DNA from: Minwuia sp.
GTDB lineage: Bacteria > Pseudomonadota > Alphaproteobacteria > Minwuiales > Minwuiaceae
NCBI GenBank assembly: GCA_029213165.1
Contig: JARGNO010000002.1
Coordinates: 1 to 32,432 of the forward strand
DNA length: 32,432 nt
Direction: 5' to 3'
A program made the position numbers and the translations under genes. Within the stretch, counting starts at the first letter, position 1. Every line of letters starts with the position of its first letter. Of the stretch, positions 23,965-32,432 are shown in pieces. The notes under the pieces are model-generated. The model did no database searches. It saw only the letters and a list, made by a program, of their open reading frames with translations, and was not told the DNA's origin.

Positions 23965-24960
23965 ATGCGGATACGAACCTTCACAGCACGGTCCATGAGC
24001 GAAGCCCTGCGGCTTGTCCGCGAGGAGCTTGGACGCGATGCGGTCATCCTGGGAAACCGGGATGTCGCCGAAGGCGTCGAAGTGACTGCAGCCATCGACC
24101 CGTCCGACGAACCTGCAGGCGGCGGCTTTCAGATCAGGGATCGCGATCTCGGCCCCAATGTCCTGCCCCTGGAAGTCAACGACGACGACCAGTTGCCGGA
24201 GGAGGCGGAGCGGCTGCTGCGCGCCGTCGCGTTTCACGGCGCCCCGATCGAGGTCAACGAGAGGCTTTGCAGGCGTGCCGCACAGGTCAATGACCCGTCC
24301 CTGACCATTTCCCTCTCCGCGGGGGTGGAGGATGTGTTTCAGTTCGCCCCCTTTGGTCGCCCGTCCGACAATGCGCTGGTGCTGGTTGGTCCACCTGGCG
24401 CGGGCAAGACGGTGGTTGCGGCCAAGTATGCGGTTGAGTCCGTGCTTTCCGGCAGGCCACTGAAGATTGCCACCACGGATATCGAGCGCCCGGGCGGTGA
24501 AATGCGGCTGATGGAACTGGCCGAGATTCTGGACAATCGGCCGGTAAGGCTCACGCCGGGCCGCAGACTGGAATGGTCGGGGCCGCGCATCATCGATACA
24601 GAGGGTGTGAACCCCTTTGATGACGACGACATCCAGAAGCTGCGCGAAACCATCGAGATCAATGATGCGGAACCTGTGCTGGTGCTGCCTGCCGGTGGCG
24701 ACCCCTATGAGTACGAGGACATTGCCCATGTCTTCGCGGAACTGGGTGTGCGGCGGCTGGTGGCGACGCGCATCGATACCGCGCGCCGTATTGGCGGCAT
24801 TCTCGCCGCCGCAGCGACAGGCCTGAGTTTCGCCGCTGCCGGTGCCTCCCCCGTCATCGCCGACGGCCTTTACCCCCTCACCCCGACCGCTCTGGCGCGC
24901 CTGATCCTGAATGACCCGGATGGCGCGGCGGACCTGGATGAAGACAGGAAGCACGCATGA
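23965..24960 (+). CDS. flhF: Flagellar GTPase FlhF (short, divergent form)
   Basis: FlhF is an SRP-type GTPase that sets flagellar position and number together with FlhG. This 331-residue protein has the FlhF start (M-R-I-R-T-F-T-A-R-S-M-S-E-A-L-R-L-V-R-E-E-L-G), then a short linker, and a G domain with Walker A G-P-P-G-A-G-K-T at 142-149. Other G motifs are altered: D-T-E-G at 211-214 for D-T-A-G, followed by V-N-P-F, and T-R-I-D at 268-271 for T-K-x-D. It is shorter than many FlhF proteins. It lies 6 bases after flhA and overlaps flhG by 4 bases (ATGA), as expected of a coupled pair. Confidence 0.88.
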   Translation: MRIRTFTARSMSEALRLVREELGRDAVILGNRDVAEGVEVTAAIDPSDEPAGGGFQIRDRDLGPNVLPLEVNDDDQLPEEAERLLRAVAFHGAPIEVNERLCRRAAQVNDPSLTISLSAGVEDVFQFAPFGRPSDNALVLVGPPGAGKTVVAAKYAVESVLSGRPLKIATTDIERPGGEMRLMELAEILDNRPVRLTPGRRLEWSGPRIIDTEGVNPFDDDDIQKLRETIEINDAEPVLVLPAGGDPYEYEDIAHVFAELGVRRLVATRIDTARRIGGILAAAATGLSFAAAGASPVIADGLYPLTPTALARLILNDPDGAADLDEDRKHA

Positions 24961-25769
24961 GCGATCAAACCATACGCTCCCGCTCCAATGACAAGGCAGC
25001 CACCCATCCGGAGGCGTTGTCGGGAAAGAAGCTGATCACTGTCGCATCCGGCAAGGGCGGCGTGGGAAAGACCTGGTTCGCCATCACGCTGTCACATGCA
25101 TTGGCGCAGGCAGGCCGCAAGGTGCTGCTGTTCGACGGTGACCTTGGACTGGCCAACATCGACATCCAGCTTGGCCTCAATCCCTCCCACGACCTCAGCG
25201 AGGCTGTGCTTGGCACGAAGCGTTTTGATCAGGTCGTGACGAAGTCGCCCGATACCGGCTTCGATATCGTTGCTGGTCGTTCGGGTTCCGCCCGCATGGT
25301 CAATATCCGCCACGATCAGATCAGTCTGCTGCGCCACGGACTGCTGGCCGCTGGTCAGGTCTACGATCACGTGGTGCTCGACCTCGGTGCCGGTGTCGAC
25401 CGCAGCATTCGTGGCCTGGCCGCCAACGCCGGGCCGACGATGGTGGTCACGACCGAAGAACCGACCGCGATCACCGATGCCTACGCGCTGATCAAGCTGT
25501 TGCACGGCGACCGGCCGGGGGGCGACTACCGCGTGGTGGTCAACATGTGCGGCGGTCGTGCAGAGGGGGAGCGCACCTTCGCCAAGCTGTCGACGGCCTG
25601 TGAGAACTTCCTGAAGGTGAAGCCTCGCCTTGCCGGGATCATCACGCGCGACCCAAATGTCAACGACACGATCCGTCGCCAGACTCCAATGCTGAAGCGT
25701 CATCCGCTCAGCCCCGCGGCGGAAGATGTTGCCCGGATCGCCCGCACCCTGATCGCCGAGAGCACCTGA
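24957..25769 (+). CDS. flhG: MinD-like ATPase FlhG (FleN type)
   Basis: FlhG limits flagellar number, acting with FlhF at the membrane. The 270-residue protein has the deviant Walker A S-G-K-G-G-V-G-K-T-W at residues 31-40, a switch I-like D-G-D-L-G-L-A-N-I-D, and a Walker B-like V-V-L-D-L-G-A-G-V-D. It resembles MinD but lacks an obvious amphipathic end; the leading 22 residues are basic and polar. Its ATG overlaps the flhF stop. It is the last flagellar gene in this part of the cluster; a short hairpin follows. Confidence 0.9.
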   Translation: MSDQTIRSRSNDKAATHPEALSGKKLITVASGKGGVGKTWFAITLSHALAQAGRKVLLFDGDLGLANIDIQLGLNPSHDLSEAVLGTKRFDQVVTKSPDTGFDIVAGRSGSARMVNIRHDQISLLRHGLLAAGQVYDHVVLDLGAGVDRSIRGLAANAGPTMVVTTEEPTAITDAYALIKLLHGDRPGGDYRVVVNMCGGRAEGERTFAKLSTACENFLKVKPRLAGIITRDPNVNDTIRRQTPMLKRHPLSPAAEDVARIARTLIAEST

Positions 25770-25790
25770 ACCTGCCCTTTTTGCCCTGAT

Positions 25791-25808
25791 GCCTGCGAAA
25801 ATGCAGGC
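25791..25808 (+). terminator. Possible weak terminator after flhG
   Basis: GCCTGC-GAAAAT-GCAGGC is a perfect 6-bp stem 21 bases after the flhG stop, followed by TTGCTGC rather than a clear T-run. It may mark the end of the flagellar transcript before the TPR gene. The stem is short, so this is uncertain. Confidence 0.35.
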
Positions 25809-25824
25809 TTGCTGCTCACGCCGT

Positions 25825-25853
25825 TTGCATCGCATCGGGGCAATCGCTATCTA
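25825..25853 (+). promoter_or_regulatory. Possible housekeeping promoter of the TPR-bamB-der group
   Basis: TTGCAT and TATCTA are separated by 17 bases and end about 41 bases before the start codon of the TPR gene. Each hexamer matches the sigma-70 consensus at only three of six bases, but spacing and position are right and a terminator-like hairpin precedes it. Confidence 0.3.
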
Positions 25854-25894
25854 GAGCGCTTGTTCTGATCCCCAGGTAACAGCAGGCGGCAGCG

Positions 25895-26548
25895 TTGAGC
25901 GACGATCTGATTTTCCGTGAAGTGGACGAGGATGTCCGCCGAGACCGTGCAACCGAGATGGCACGCCGCTATGGCCCCTATGCGATTGCCGCCGTCGTGC
26001 TGGTGATCGCGGCCACCGCAGCCGTTGTCGGTTGGCGTGAATATACGGCCGCCGAACAGCAGGCACAGGGTGCCCGGTTCGAACAGGCAATGGTCCTGCT
26101 TGAAAGCGAAAAGCCGGCAGAGGCCGCGGAGATATTCGAGGCCCTGGTTGCCGAAGGTTCGGAAGGGTATCGCGCACTGGCCGGACAGCAGGCGGCTGCC
26201 GCACGCGCCGCCGCCGGTGACGATGCCGGTGCGCTGTCCGCATTCGACCGCATTCGCAGGGACAGCGACCTGCCCGCCGACCAGCGTGATCTGGCCGCGA
26301 TCAAGGCGGCGATGCTGGCGCTGAAGATCGAAGGGGCCGATGCGGCGACCGAACGCCTGCAGCCGGTGATTGACGGTTCAGGACCTTTCCGTGGCATGGC
26401 CCGCGAGGTCCAGGCCTCAGCACAATTGACGGCTGGCGACAGGGAAGGCGCGATCTCAACCCTGAAGGCCCTGACGCAGGACGCTGCATCGAGTGCCGGT
26501 GTCAAGGCACGCGCCGAACAGTTTCTGCGGGCACTTGGGGCCGAGTGA
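25895..26548 (+). CDS. YfgM-like membrane-anchored TPR protein
   Basis: This 217-residue protein has a short cytosolic N-terminus, one membrane segment (about residues 29-47) and a periplasmic helical domain with TPR_21-like repeats (Q-G-A-R-F-E-Q-A-M-V-L-L, A-A-E-I-F-E-A-L-V-A-E-G, G-Y-R-A-L-A, then later A-I-S-T-L-K-A-L). In gammaproteobacteria YfgM is a SecYEG-associated chaperone-like protein encoded beside bamB and der; the same order is seen here. The start is TTG 25895, with AGG/GG bases just upstream, giving M-S-D-D-L-I-F-R-E-V-D-E-D-V-R-R-D-R. bamB follows after 1 base. Assignment is from topology and context. Confidence 0.8.
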   Translation: MSDDLIFREVDEDVRRDRATEMARRYGPYAIAAVVLVIAATAAVVGWREYTAAEQQAQGARFEQAMVLLESEKPAEAAEIFEALVAEGSEGYRALAGQQAAAARAAAGDDAGALSAFDRIRRDSDLPADQRDLAAIKAAMLALKIEGADAATERLQPVIDGSGPFRGMAREVQASAQLTAGDREGAISTLKALTQDAASSAGVKARAEQFLRALGAE

Positions 26549-26549
26549 C

Positions 26550-27887
26550 ATGCTTTCCCGTCACCCGTTCATACGGCTGGCCGTGGTGGGTGCACTGGGG
26601 CTGTCCCTGTCCGGTTGCGACACGATAGGCGGCTGGTTCTCGACCGAAGAGCCGAAACTGCCCGGGGAGCGCATTTCGATCCTGGCGCTGGAGACCAAGC
26701 TGGAACCGGAACAGCGTGTCCAGGATCTGGAAGTCATCCTGCCCGCCCCCTTCGTCAATGCCGAATGGCCCCAATCTGCCGGGACCGCCGACGCAGCGAT
26801 GCAGCATGTCGCGCTTGGCGCGTCACTGCAGCGGGTCTGGAGCGCGGATATCGGTGCCGGGGCCGATGGTCAGGAACAGATCGTCTCCCGCGCGCTGGTG
26901 GCGGGGGGACGTGTCTACACGATGGACTCCCAGTCCAAGATATCCGCATTCGACGCCCGCAGCGGCGAACGCATCTGGCGTGTGGGACTGGCCCGCCGGG
27001 GCGAGGATCTGGGCGAGGTCGGTGGCGGCATGGCGATCGGCGAGGGTCGTCTGATCGTCGCCACGCCCTATGGCGACATCTATGCCATGGAACTTGCCAC
27101 GGGGCGCTACTACTGGCGCGGCAAGGTCGATGGCCCGGTGCGCGGCGCACCGACCATCAGCAACGGCCGGATATTCCTGCTCGCCTCCGAGAACCGGCTG
27201 TTTGCGCTGAATATCGAGGATGGCAATGAGCTCTGGCAGCATCAGGGCATCATCGAGGCGGCGGAACTGATCGGCGCCCCTGCCCCATCCGCACAGGGGC
27301 CGTTCGTGCTGGCCCCCTATTCCTCGGGTGAGCTCTATACCCTGCGCGCGGATACAGGCCAGGCACTTTGGTCTGACCAGCTCGTCCGCGCCCGGCGGAT
27401 CACGCCGCTTGGTTCGATCAACGATCTTGACGGCCAGCCGGTGATTGATGCCGGCAGGGTCTATGCGATCAGCCACGGCGGCTATCTGGCCGCCTATGAC
27501 CTGCGACAGGGCAATCGCCTGTGGGATCAGGACATGGCGGGCAGCGAGACGCCCTGGATTGCCGGTGACTTCCTGTTCCTTGTCACCAACGAGGCGGAGC
27601 TCGTGGCGCTCTCCACCCTGGACGGAGGTATCCGCTGGGTAACCCAGATGCCAAAGTTCACCGATGTGGAAGACAAGCGCGGGCGCATCACCTGGGTCGG
27701 CCCGGTTCTGGCGGGCGACCGTCTGATCGTGGCGGGCAGCAACGGCACCGTCTGGTCCATGTCGCCCTATGACGGCTCCGCGCTGGGACGCATCAAGTTC
27801 TCTGACAGTATCTCCGTGGCGCCGGTTGTGGCGGGGGAGACGCTGTACATCGTCACGGATGGCGGCGATCTCGTCGCCTATCGCTAG
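26550..27887 (+). CDS. bamB: Outer-membrane protein assembly lipoprotein BamB
   Basis: BamB is the beta-propeller lipoprotein of the BAM complex that inserts outer-membrane proteins. The 445-residue product has a lipoprotein signal peptide with lipobox L-S-G-C and Cys23 as the lipidated residue, then PQQ-like propeller repeats (R-V-Y-T-M-D-S-Q-S-K-I-S-A-F-D-A-R-S-G, V-A-T-P-Y-G-D-I-Y-A-M-E, R-L-F-A-L-N-I-E-D-G-N-E-L-W). The open frame extends to 26493, but ATG 26550 immediately precedes the signal peptide and lies 1 base after the stop of the TPR gene. der follows 13 bases downstream. Confidence 0.92.
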   Translation: MLSRHPFIRLAVVGALGLSLSGCDTIGGWFSTEEPKLPGERISILALETKLEPEQRVQDLEVILPAPFVNAEWPQSAGTADAAMQHVALGASLQRVWSADIGAGADGQEQIVSRALVAGGRVYTMDSQSKISAFDARSGERIWRVGLARRGEDLGEVGGGMAIGEGRLIVATPYGDIYAMELATGRYYWRGKVDGPVRGAPTISNGRIFLLASENRLFALNIEDGNELWQHQGIIEAAELIGAPAPSAQGPFVLAPYSSGELYTLRADTGQALWSDQLVRARRITPLGSINDLDGQPVIDAGRVYAISHGGYLAAYDLRQGNRLWDQDMAGSETPWIAGDFLFLVTNEAELVALSTLDGGIRWVTQMPKFTDVEDKRGRITWVGPVLAGDRLIVAGSNGTVWSMSPYDGSALGRIKFSDSISVAPVVAGETLYIVTDGGDLVAYR

Positions 27888-27900
27888 AACGGCCTGACCC

Positions 27901-29256
27901 ATGAGTTTCACTGTTGCCATCATTGGCCGACCGAACGTCGGCAAGTCCACGCTGTTCAACCGTCTGGTGGGCAAGCGTCTGGCGCTTGTCGATGACCTGC
28001 CGGGGGTTACCCGCGACCGCCGGGAAGCTGAAGGCCACATCGCCCGGCTGGAGTTCCGGGTGATCGACACTGCCGGGCTGGAGGATGTCTTCGACAACAG
28101 CCTGGAGGCGCGGATGCGCCAGCAGACCGAGCTGGCGCTGGCGGAGGCCGATGTGGCGCTGTTCGTCATCGACGCCCGTGCTGGTGTGACCCCGGTGGAC
28201 AAGCATTTCGGGGACTGGCTGCGCCGCAGCGAGGTGCCGGTCATCGTTGTTGCCAACAAGTGCGAGGGCCGGGCGGGCGAAGGCGGCATATATGATGCCT
28301 TCGGCATGGGTCTTGGTGATCCGGTCGCCATCTCGGCGGAGCATGGCGAGGGCATGGTCGATCTGCATGATGCCCTGCTGCCCTTCGCCCCGGACGAAGA
28401 TGATGATGCCGCGGCGGAAGACCCGGACAACAAGCCGCTGATGCTGGCCATCGTTGGTCGGCCGAACGCGGGAAAGTCGACCCTGATCAACCGCATCATC
28501 GGCCAGGACCGCCTGCTCACCGGACCCGAAGCCGGTATCACACGCGATTCCATCTCCGTGGACTGGGAACACGACGGGCGCATCATCCGCCTCTATGACA
28601 CCGCCGGAATGCGCCGTCGCGCACGGGTGAACCAGAAACTGGAGAAGCTCGCGGTCGCTGACGGCCTGCGCGCGGTGCAGTTCGCTGAGATCGTCGTCCT
28701 GCTGATCGATGCCACACAGCCGCTGGAACGGCAGGATCTGGTCATCGCGCGGCAGACGGAGGAGGAGGGCCGCGGCCTGGTCATCGGCGTCAACAAGTGG
28801 GATCTGGTGGAAGACGGCGCCGAGACCATGTCGGAGATCCGCTACAAGCTGGAAACGCAGCTTGCCCAGATCAAGGGCGTCCCGATCGTCACCTTCTCGG
28901 CCTTGAAGGGGCGTGGCGTGGACAAGCTGCTGCCCACGGTACTGAAGGCGGAGAAAGCCTGGAACCTGCGTATCAGCACGGCACGGCTGAACCGCTGGAT
29001 CGAGGAGATGACACGGAAGCATCCGCCGCCGCTGGTTGACGGACGCCGGTTTCGCATCCGTTACATGACGCAGGTCAAGGCGCGTCCGCCGACCTTCAGC
29101 CTCTTCACCTCGTCCGGCGGGCAATTGCCGTCGGCTTATGAGCGCTATCTGGTCAATGGCCTGCGCGACACGTTCGGGCTGCACGGCGTGCCGATCCGGA
29201 TCATGCTGCGCAAGTCGAAGAATCCCTTTGCCAGCGAGGATGAGAGACGCCGATGA
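27901..29256 (+). CDS. der: Ribosome assembly GTPase Der (EngA)
   Basis: Der is an essential GTPase for 50S subunit assembly. The 451-residue protein has two tandem G domains (Walker [10 protein letters not shown] at residues 9-17 and G-R-P-N-A-G-K-S-T near 185-193), D-T-A-G in both, an acidic linker ([10 protein letters not shown]), N-K-W-D in the second domain, and a C-terminal KH-like domain ([16 protein letters not shown]). In the first domain G4 reads N-K-C-E instead of N-K-x-D. The start ATG 27901 gives [12 protein letters not shown]. The stop overlaps the next gene, a P450, by 4 bases, which is unusual company for this gene. Confidence 0.97.
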   Translation: MSFTVAIIGRPNVGKSTLFNRLVGKRLALVDDLPGVTRDRREAEGHIARLEFRVIDTAGLEDVFDNSLEARMRQQTELALAEADVALFVIDARAGVTPVDKHFGDWLRRSEVPVIVVANKCEGRAGEGGIYDAFGMGLGDPVAISAEHGEGMVDLHDALLPFAPDEDDDAAAEDPDNKPLMLAIVGRPNAGKSTLINRIIGQDRLLTGPEAGITRDSISVDWEHDGRIIRLYDTAGMRRRARVNQKLEKLAVADGLRAVQFAEIVVLLIDATQPLERQDLVIARQTEEEGRGLVIGVNKWDLVEDGAETMSEIRYKLETQLAQIKGVPIVTFSALKGRGVDKLLPTVLKAEKAWNLRISTARLNRWIEEMTRKHPPPLVDGRRFRIRYMTQVKARPPTFSLFTSSGGQLPSAYERYLVNGLRDTFGLHGVPIRIMLRKSKNPFASEDERRR

Positions 29257-30647
29257 CTGATGTGGTGGACCTGAGCAACCGCCCGCGCCAGCGCCATCCG
29301 GGCAAGGACCGGCGACTGAGCGTGGTCGAGACCATCCGGACCATCCGCGACAATATCATCGAGGTCTATCCGCCCTACGTCTTCGACAAGGACTACACCT
29401 TCCGCCGTATCGGGTTTCAGCCATTCGTTCTGGTGAACCGCCCGGACTGGATCCACGAGATCCTGGTGGAGAAGCCCGATATCTACACCAAGGGTCGGCT
29501 GAACCGCCGGATCCTTGGTCCTGCCCTGGGCAATGGGCTGCTGACAGCGGAAGGCACCTTCTGGCGCAGGCAACGCCGCATCGCCGCCCCGGCGTTCCAT
29601 TACAAGCGCCTGCGGGTGCTGGCTGGCATCATGGCGGAATGTACCGAAGGGCTGATCGAACGCTGGGACGCCATCGCCGACACGGGACGCCACGTCGATA
29701 TTGCCCAGGAGATGATGCGCCTGACCATGGAGATCGTGGCCCGCACCCTGTTCTCCCGCGATCTGGGCACCTCGATCGACGAGTTGGGCAAGGCCGTCGC
29801 GACCCTGATCAGCAGTTTCGGACGGACGCCGGTGATCGAGATGCTGGGCCTGCCGGAATGGCTGCCACGCCTTCGTGATCCGGAAGCGACACGGGCGCTG
29901 GCAACGCTGGACCGCATGATCCTGGACCTGATCGAGACCCGGCGCGCCGCCGCCGAGCCGGGGGAAGACCTGCTGCAGATGCTGCTGGATGCGCGCGACC
30001 CGGAAACCGGCGAAGGCATGACTGATGCCCAGTTGCGTGACGAGGTGGTGACACTGTTCGCAGCCGGTCACGAGACGACGGCACAGGCCCTGACCTGGGT
30101 CTTCTATCTGCTGGACCAGCACCCGGACGAAGATGCGTTGCTGCATCGTGAAGTGACGCAGATGCTGGGGGACCGGCGCCCCGGCTTCGACGACCTGCAT
30201 CCACTTCAGCGCACCCGCATGATCTTCGACGAAACCCTGCGGCTCTATCCACCTGCCTTTTCCATCAGCCGGTTCGCGGAGAAAGCTGACAGATTGGGTG
30301 GCGAAGGCCCTGATGGACTGCTGGTGCCCAAGGGGGCCTATGTGACAGTCAGCCCCTACATCACCCATCGCAATCCGAAGCTGTGGCCGGACCCGGAAAT
30401 CTTCAATCCGGAGAGGTTTGCTGACGAGAAGGTGCACGCCCGGCACAAGCATGCCTATTTCCCGTTCGGTGGGGGGCCGCGCATCTGCATCGGATCGGGG
30501 TTCGCACAGACGGAGGGGCGTCTGGCACTGGCGATGATCGCCCGTCGCTATCGCCTGCGTCTGAAGCCGGGCCACCCTGTCATGCCACAGGGCATCGTGA
30601 CGTTGCGTCCACGCTTCGGTATGAAGATGAGTATCGAACGACGATAA
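29253..30647 (+). CDS. Cytochrome P450 monooxygenase
   Basis: This 464-residue soluble P450 has all core motifs: W-R-R-Q-R at 104-108 (helix C), A-A-G-H-E-T-T at 270-276 (oxygen-activating I helix), E-T-L-R at 327-330 (ExxR), and the haem loop [12 protein letters not shown] with Cys412 as thiolate ligand. No membrane anchor or fused reductase is present, so separate ferredoxin/reductase partners are needed and none is encoded nearby. The style resembles bacterial CYP4/CYP102-like hydroxylases, often acting on fatty acids, terpenes or alkyl chains, but the substrate is unknown. Its ATG overlaps the der stop by 4 bases. Eukaryote-like P450s of this sort are common in alphaproteobacteria. Confidence 0.95.
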   Translation: MTDVVDLSNRPRQRHPGKDRRLSVVETIRTIRDNIIEVYPPYVFDKDYTFRRIGFQPFVLVNRPDWIHEILVEKPDIYTKGRLNRRILGPALGNGLLTAEGTFWRRQRRIAAPAFHYKRLRVLAGIMAECTEGLIERWDAIADTGRHVDIAQEMMRLTMEIVARTLFSRDLGTSIDELGKAVATLISSFGRTPVIEMLGLPEWLPRLRDPEATRALATLDRMILDLIETRRAAAEPGEDLLQMLLDARDPETGEGMTDAQLRDEVVTLFAAGHETTAQALTWVFYLLDQHPDEDALLHREVTQMLGDRRPGFDDLHPLQRTRMIFDETLRLYPPAFSISRFAEKADRLGGEGPDGLLVPKGAYVTVSPYITHRNPKLWPDPEIFNPERFADEKVHARHKHAYFPFGGGPRICIGSGFAQTEGRLALAMIARRYRLRLKPGHPVMPQGIVTLRPRFGMKMSIERR

Positions 30648-30687
30648 GCGTGCGCTGCGGCGTCGCGATCCTGGGGAGGAATTCAAG

Positions 30688-31875
30688 ATGACTGGTGTTT
30701 TGAGCGGCTATCGGGTACTGGATTTCGGGCGCTACATCGCGGGTCCCTATTGCGCCACCCTGCTGGCAGAGTTCGGGGCGGACGTGATCCGCATCGAGAA
30801 GGTCGCGGGATCGGAAGATCGTTACACCACGCCCGTGAACGGTGACGGCGGTGTCGGCGCGCTGTTCATGCAGGTCAACCGCAACAAGCGTGGCCTGACC
30901 CTGAACCCGATGAAGCCGGAAGGTCGCGAGATCGTGGCAAAGCTGGTGGAGACCGCCGACGTCGTGGTCGCCAACCTGCCGCCGCAGGGTCTGCTGGCCA
31001 TGGGGCTGGACCTCGAAAGCCTGCGCAAGATCAAAAAGGACATCATCCTGACCACCGTCTCGGCCTATGGCCACGGTGGCCCCTACAGCGACCGGGTCGG
31101 CTTTGACGGCATCGGACAGGTCATGTCCGGCAGCACCTACATGTCCGGTTCCGAAGATCAGCCGGTCAAGTTCGCGGCGCCCTTCGTCGATTTCACCACT
31201 GCCATGATGTCCGCCATCGGTACTCTGGTGGCGCTGATGCACCGCGACAAGACCGGCGAGGGTCAGATGGTGGAGGGCGCGCTGGTCCGCTCCGCCCTCA
31301 CCATCGGCAATGCAGCACTGATCGAGCAGGCGCTGACCGGCATCAACCGCAAGCCCACCCTGAACCGCGGCCAGACCGCAGGTCCGACCGACATCATCCA
31401 GACCGGCGATGGCTGGATCATCGTGCAGGTGGTGGGTCGACCGCTGTTCGAACGCTGGGCCGACATGGTCGGACGCCCGGAACTGAAGGATGATCCGCGC
31501 TTCACCAGCGACCTCGACCGTGGCGACAACGGCGAGATCCTTTCGGATATCGCCCGCGAACACGCGAAGGGCCGCAAGACCGTCGATGTGCTGGCTGACT
31601 ACGCCGCCGCCTCTGTTCCCGCCGGTCCGATGCATTCACCGCAGCAGGCGCTCGACGATCCGCACATCCAGGCCATGGGCTTCCTGCAGGGTGTCGAGTA
31701 CCCGGACGTACCTGCCCCTGCCCCGATAGCCTCCGCGCCGATCAACCTGAGCGGCACACCGGGCGGCATCCGCCACCGCGCACCGATGCTGGGTGAGCAT
31801 ACCGATCAGATCCTGGGCGATCTCGGCTACGGTGCCGACATGATCGCCGCCCTGCGCGAGAAGCGGATCGTCTGA
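30688..31875 (+). CDS. CaiB/BaiF family class III CoA-transferase
   Basis: Members move CoA between carboxylic acids through an aspartyl-CoA intermediate. The 395-residue protein has the family start (L-S-G-Y-R-V-L-D-F-G-R-Y-I-A-G-P), A-D-V-I-R-I-E, then N-R-N-K-R-G-L-T-L-N, and A-P-F-V-D-F-T-T-A-M-M with Asp168 as the likely catalytic residue. Length is normal. A strong GGAGGA sits 7-8 bases before the ATG. It starts 40 bases after the P450 on the same strand; a joint role, for example activating an acid made by hydroxylation, is conceivable but unproven. The substrate is unknown. Confidence 0.92.
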   Translation: MTGVLSGYRVLDFGRYIAGPYCATLLAEFGADVIRIEKVAGSEDRYTTPVNGDGGVGALFMQVNRNKRGLTLNPMKPEGREIVAKLVETADVVVANLPPQGLLAMGLDLESLRKIKKDIILTTVSAYGHGGPYSDRVGFDGIGQVMSGSTYMSGSEDQPVKFAAPFVDFTTAMMSAIGTLVALMHRDKTGEGQMVEGALVRSALTIGNAALIEQALTGINRKPTLNRGQTAGPTDIIQTGDGWIIVQVVGRPLFERWADMVGRPELKDDPRFTSDLDRGDNGEILSDIAREHAKGRKTVDVLADYAAASVPAGPMHSPQQALDDPHIQAMGFLQGVEYPDVPAPAPIASAPINLSGTPGGIRHRAPMLGEHTDQILGDLGYGADMIAALREKRIV

Positions 31876-31948
31876 ACGGGAAGGCGTCGAGAGGTTCCGT
31901 CGACTTGCCCTCCGAGCCCGGTGAAATTGTAATATTCCAGGAATGAAG

Positions 31949-32432
31949 ATGTCCACCGAACAAGAGATTCTGCCCATCGGTCGTTTGGAGAGCGTGCCTC
32001 TGAGGAACGCCTGGGAAACCGAGGCGATGAATTTCACACCCTGGTTGGCACAGGAAGACCATCTGGGAATCCTTTCGGACGTGCTCGGACTGGAGTTGGA
32101 ACTCGAGGCGCAGGAGAAGGCAGTTGGCCCATTTCGGGCAGACTTGTTGTGCAAGAATGTCGGCTCAGACGAGTGGGTGCTGATCGAGAACCAGTTGGAG
32201 CGCACCGACCATACACATCTCGGTCAGCTGCTGACCTACGCCTCCGGCCTTGAAGCCGTGACGATCATCTGGATTGCGGCACGCTTCACCGAAGAGCACA
32301 GATCGACGCTGGATTGGCTGAACCGGATCACGGACGAGAGCTTCAGGTTCTTCGGTATCGAGATCGAACTCTGGCGTATTGGCAACTCACCGGTTGCGCC
32401 CAAGTTCAATGTCGTCTCGAAACCCAACAACT
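31949..32432 (+). CDS. DUF4268-type nuclease-like protein, 3' end outside window
   Basis: The frame is open from ATG 31949 to the window end (161 codons) and continues beyond it. ATG 31943 is also in frame, but AGGA at 31939-31942 is spaced for 31949. The visible part resembles proteins with a PD-(D/E)xK-like core and DUF4268: V-G-P-F-R-A-D-L-L-C-K, V-L-I-E-N-Q-L-E-R-T-D-H-T-H-L-G-Q, then I-I-W-I-A and P-K-F-N-V-V-S-K-P-N. The Asp of R-A-D and the E-x-Q pair suit a nuclease active site. TTG is used for leucine at least six times here, whereas neighbouring genes mostly use CTG, which suggests transfer. Function is unproven; relatives occur in accessory regions. Confidence 0.75.
   Translation, partial: MSTEQEILPIGRLESVPLRNAWETEAMNFTPWLAQEDHLGILSDVLGLELELEAQEKAVGPFRADLLCKNVGSDEWVLIENQLERTDHTHLGQLLTYASGLEAVTIIWIAARFTEEHRSTLDWLNRITDESFRFFGIEIELWRIGNSPVAPKFNVVSKPNN

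Noticed and set aside
26823-28586. Long leftward open frame (587 codons) opposite bamB and der
   Set aside because: Composition is of a codon shadow (Arg/Ser/Pro-rich), no motif, and it lies opposite two well-supported genes.
29145-30686. Long leftward open frame (513 codons) opposite the P450
   Set aside because: It is the shadow of the P450 gene, which carries all haem and I-helix motifs; no domain is recognisable in the shadow.
1-32432. CRISPR arrays, tRNA or rRNA genes, insertion sequences, phage integrases
   Set aside because: None seen when reading through; no regularly spaced repeats, transposase motifs or RNA gene signatures were recognised.

Overview
The window looks like chromosomal DNA from a GC-rich, flagellated alphaproteobacterium, probably Rhodospirillales-like. 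This is inferred from gene content: FlbD, the DUF1153/SciP regulator, an alphaproteobacterial-style FlhF, and the bamB-der pair. No rRNA or tRNA gene was seen to confirm it. Almost all of the sequence is coding. The longest stretches without a gene are about 279 bases (11247-11525) and 273 bases (15522-15794), and both hold regulatory signals.

Left part (1-11246). The tail of a DUF3237 protein, an Ldh-family dehydrogenase and an HpcH/HpaI aldolase form a small rightward catabolic group. It ends at a strong hairpin convergent with a leftward glutaminase gene. Upstream of glutaminase lies a leftward trio: a canonical small receiver protein, an Hpt-like protein without the expected histidine, and a receiver paralogue lacking the phosphoacceptor Asp and the conserved Lys. 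Next comes a leftward branched-chain amino acid type ABC transporter (binding protein, livG, livF, livH, livM) with 4-base overlaps or near-overlaps and a hairpin between the binding protein and livG. A PAS_5-type protein and a glutathione S-transferase precede it.

Middle part (11247-25769). This is a rightward flagellar cluster: fliK-like, flgD, flgE, sciP, fliF, fliG, fliH, fliN, motA-like, flbD, flhA, flhF, flhG. A sigma-54 promoter with exact consensus bases lies just before the fliK-like gene. FlbD, the sigma-54 activator, is encoded in the same cluster, so late hook genes (fliK, flgD, flgE) are likely switched on by FlbD. A CtrA-like box (TTAA-N7-TTTAC) precedes fliF, and a box of the same form precedes the receiver/Hpt trio. 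SciP, known in Caulobacter as a CtrA inhibitor, is encoded directly upstream of fliF. Together these suggest a CtrA to early flagellar genes to FlbD/sigma-54 cascade, with the signalling trio possibly in the same regulon.

Right part (25770-32432). A TPR membrane protein (YfgM-like), bamB and der form the conserved envelope/ribosome-assembly group. A cytochrome P450 overlaps der by 4 bases, and a CaiB/BaiF CoA-transferase follows. The window ends inside a DUF4268-type, nuclease-like gene whose leucine codon use differs from its neighbours and which may be acquired DNA.

Main points for a second look: the degenerate phosphorelay trio, the paired CtrA-like boxes, the sigma-54 promoter plus FlbD circuit, the P450 coupled to der, and the foreign-looking terminal gene. 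No clearly new defence or mobile system is visible within the window.
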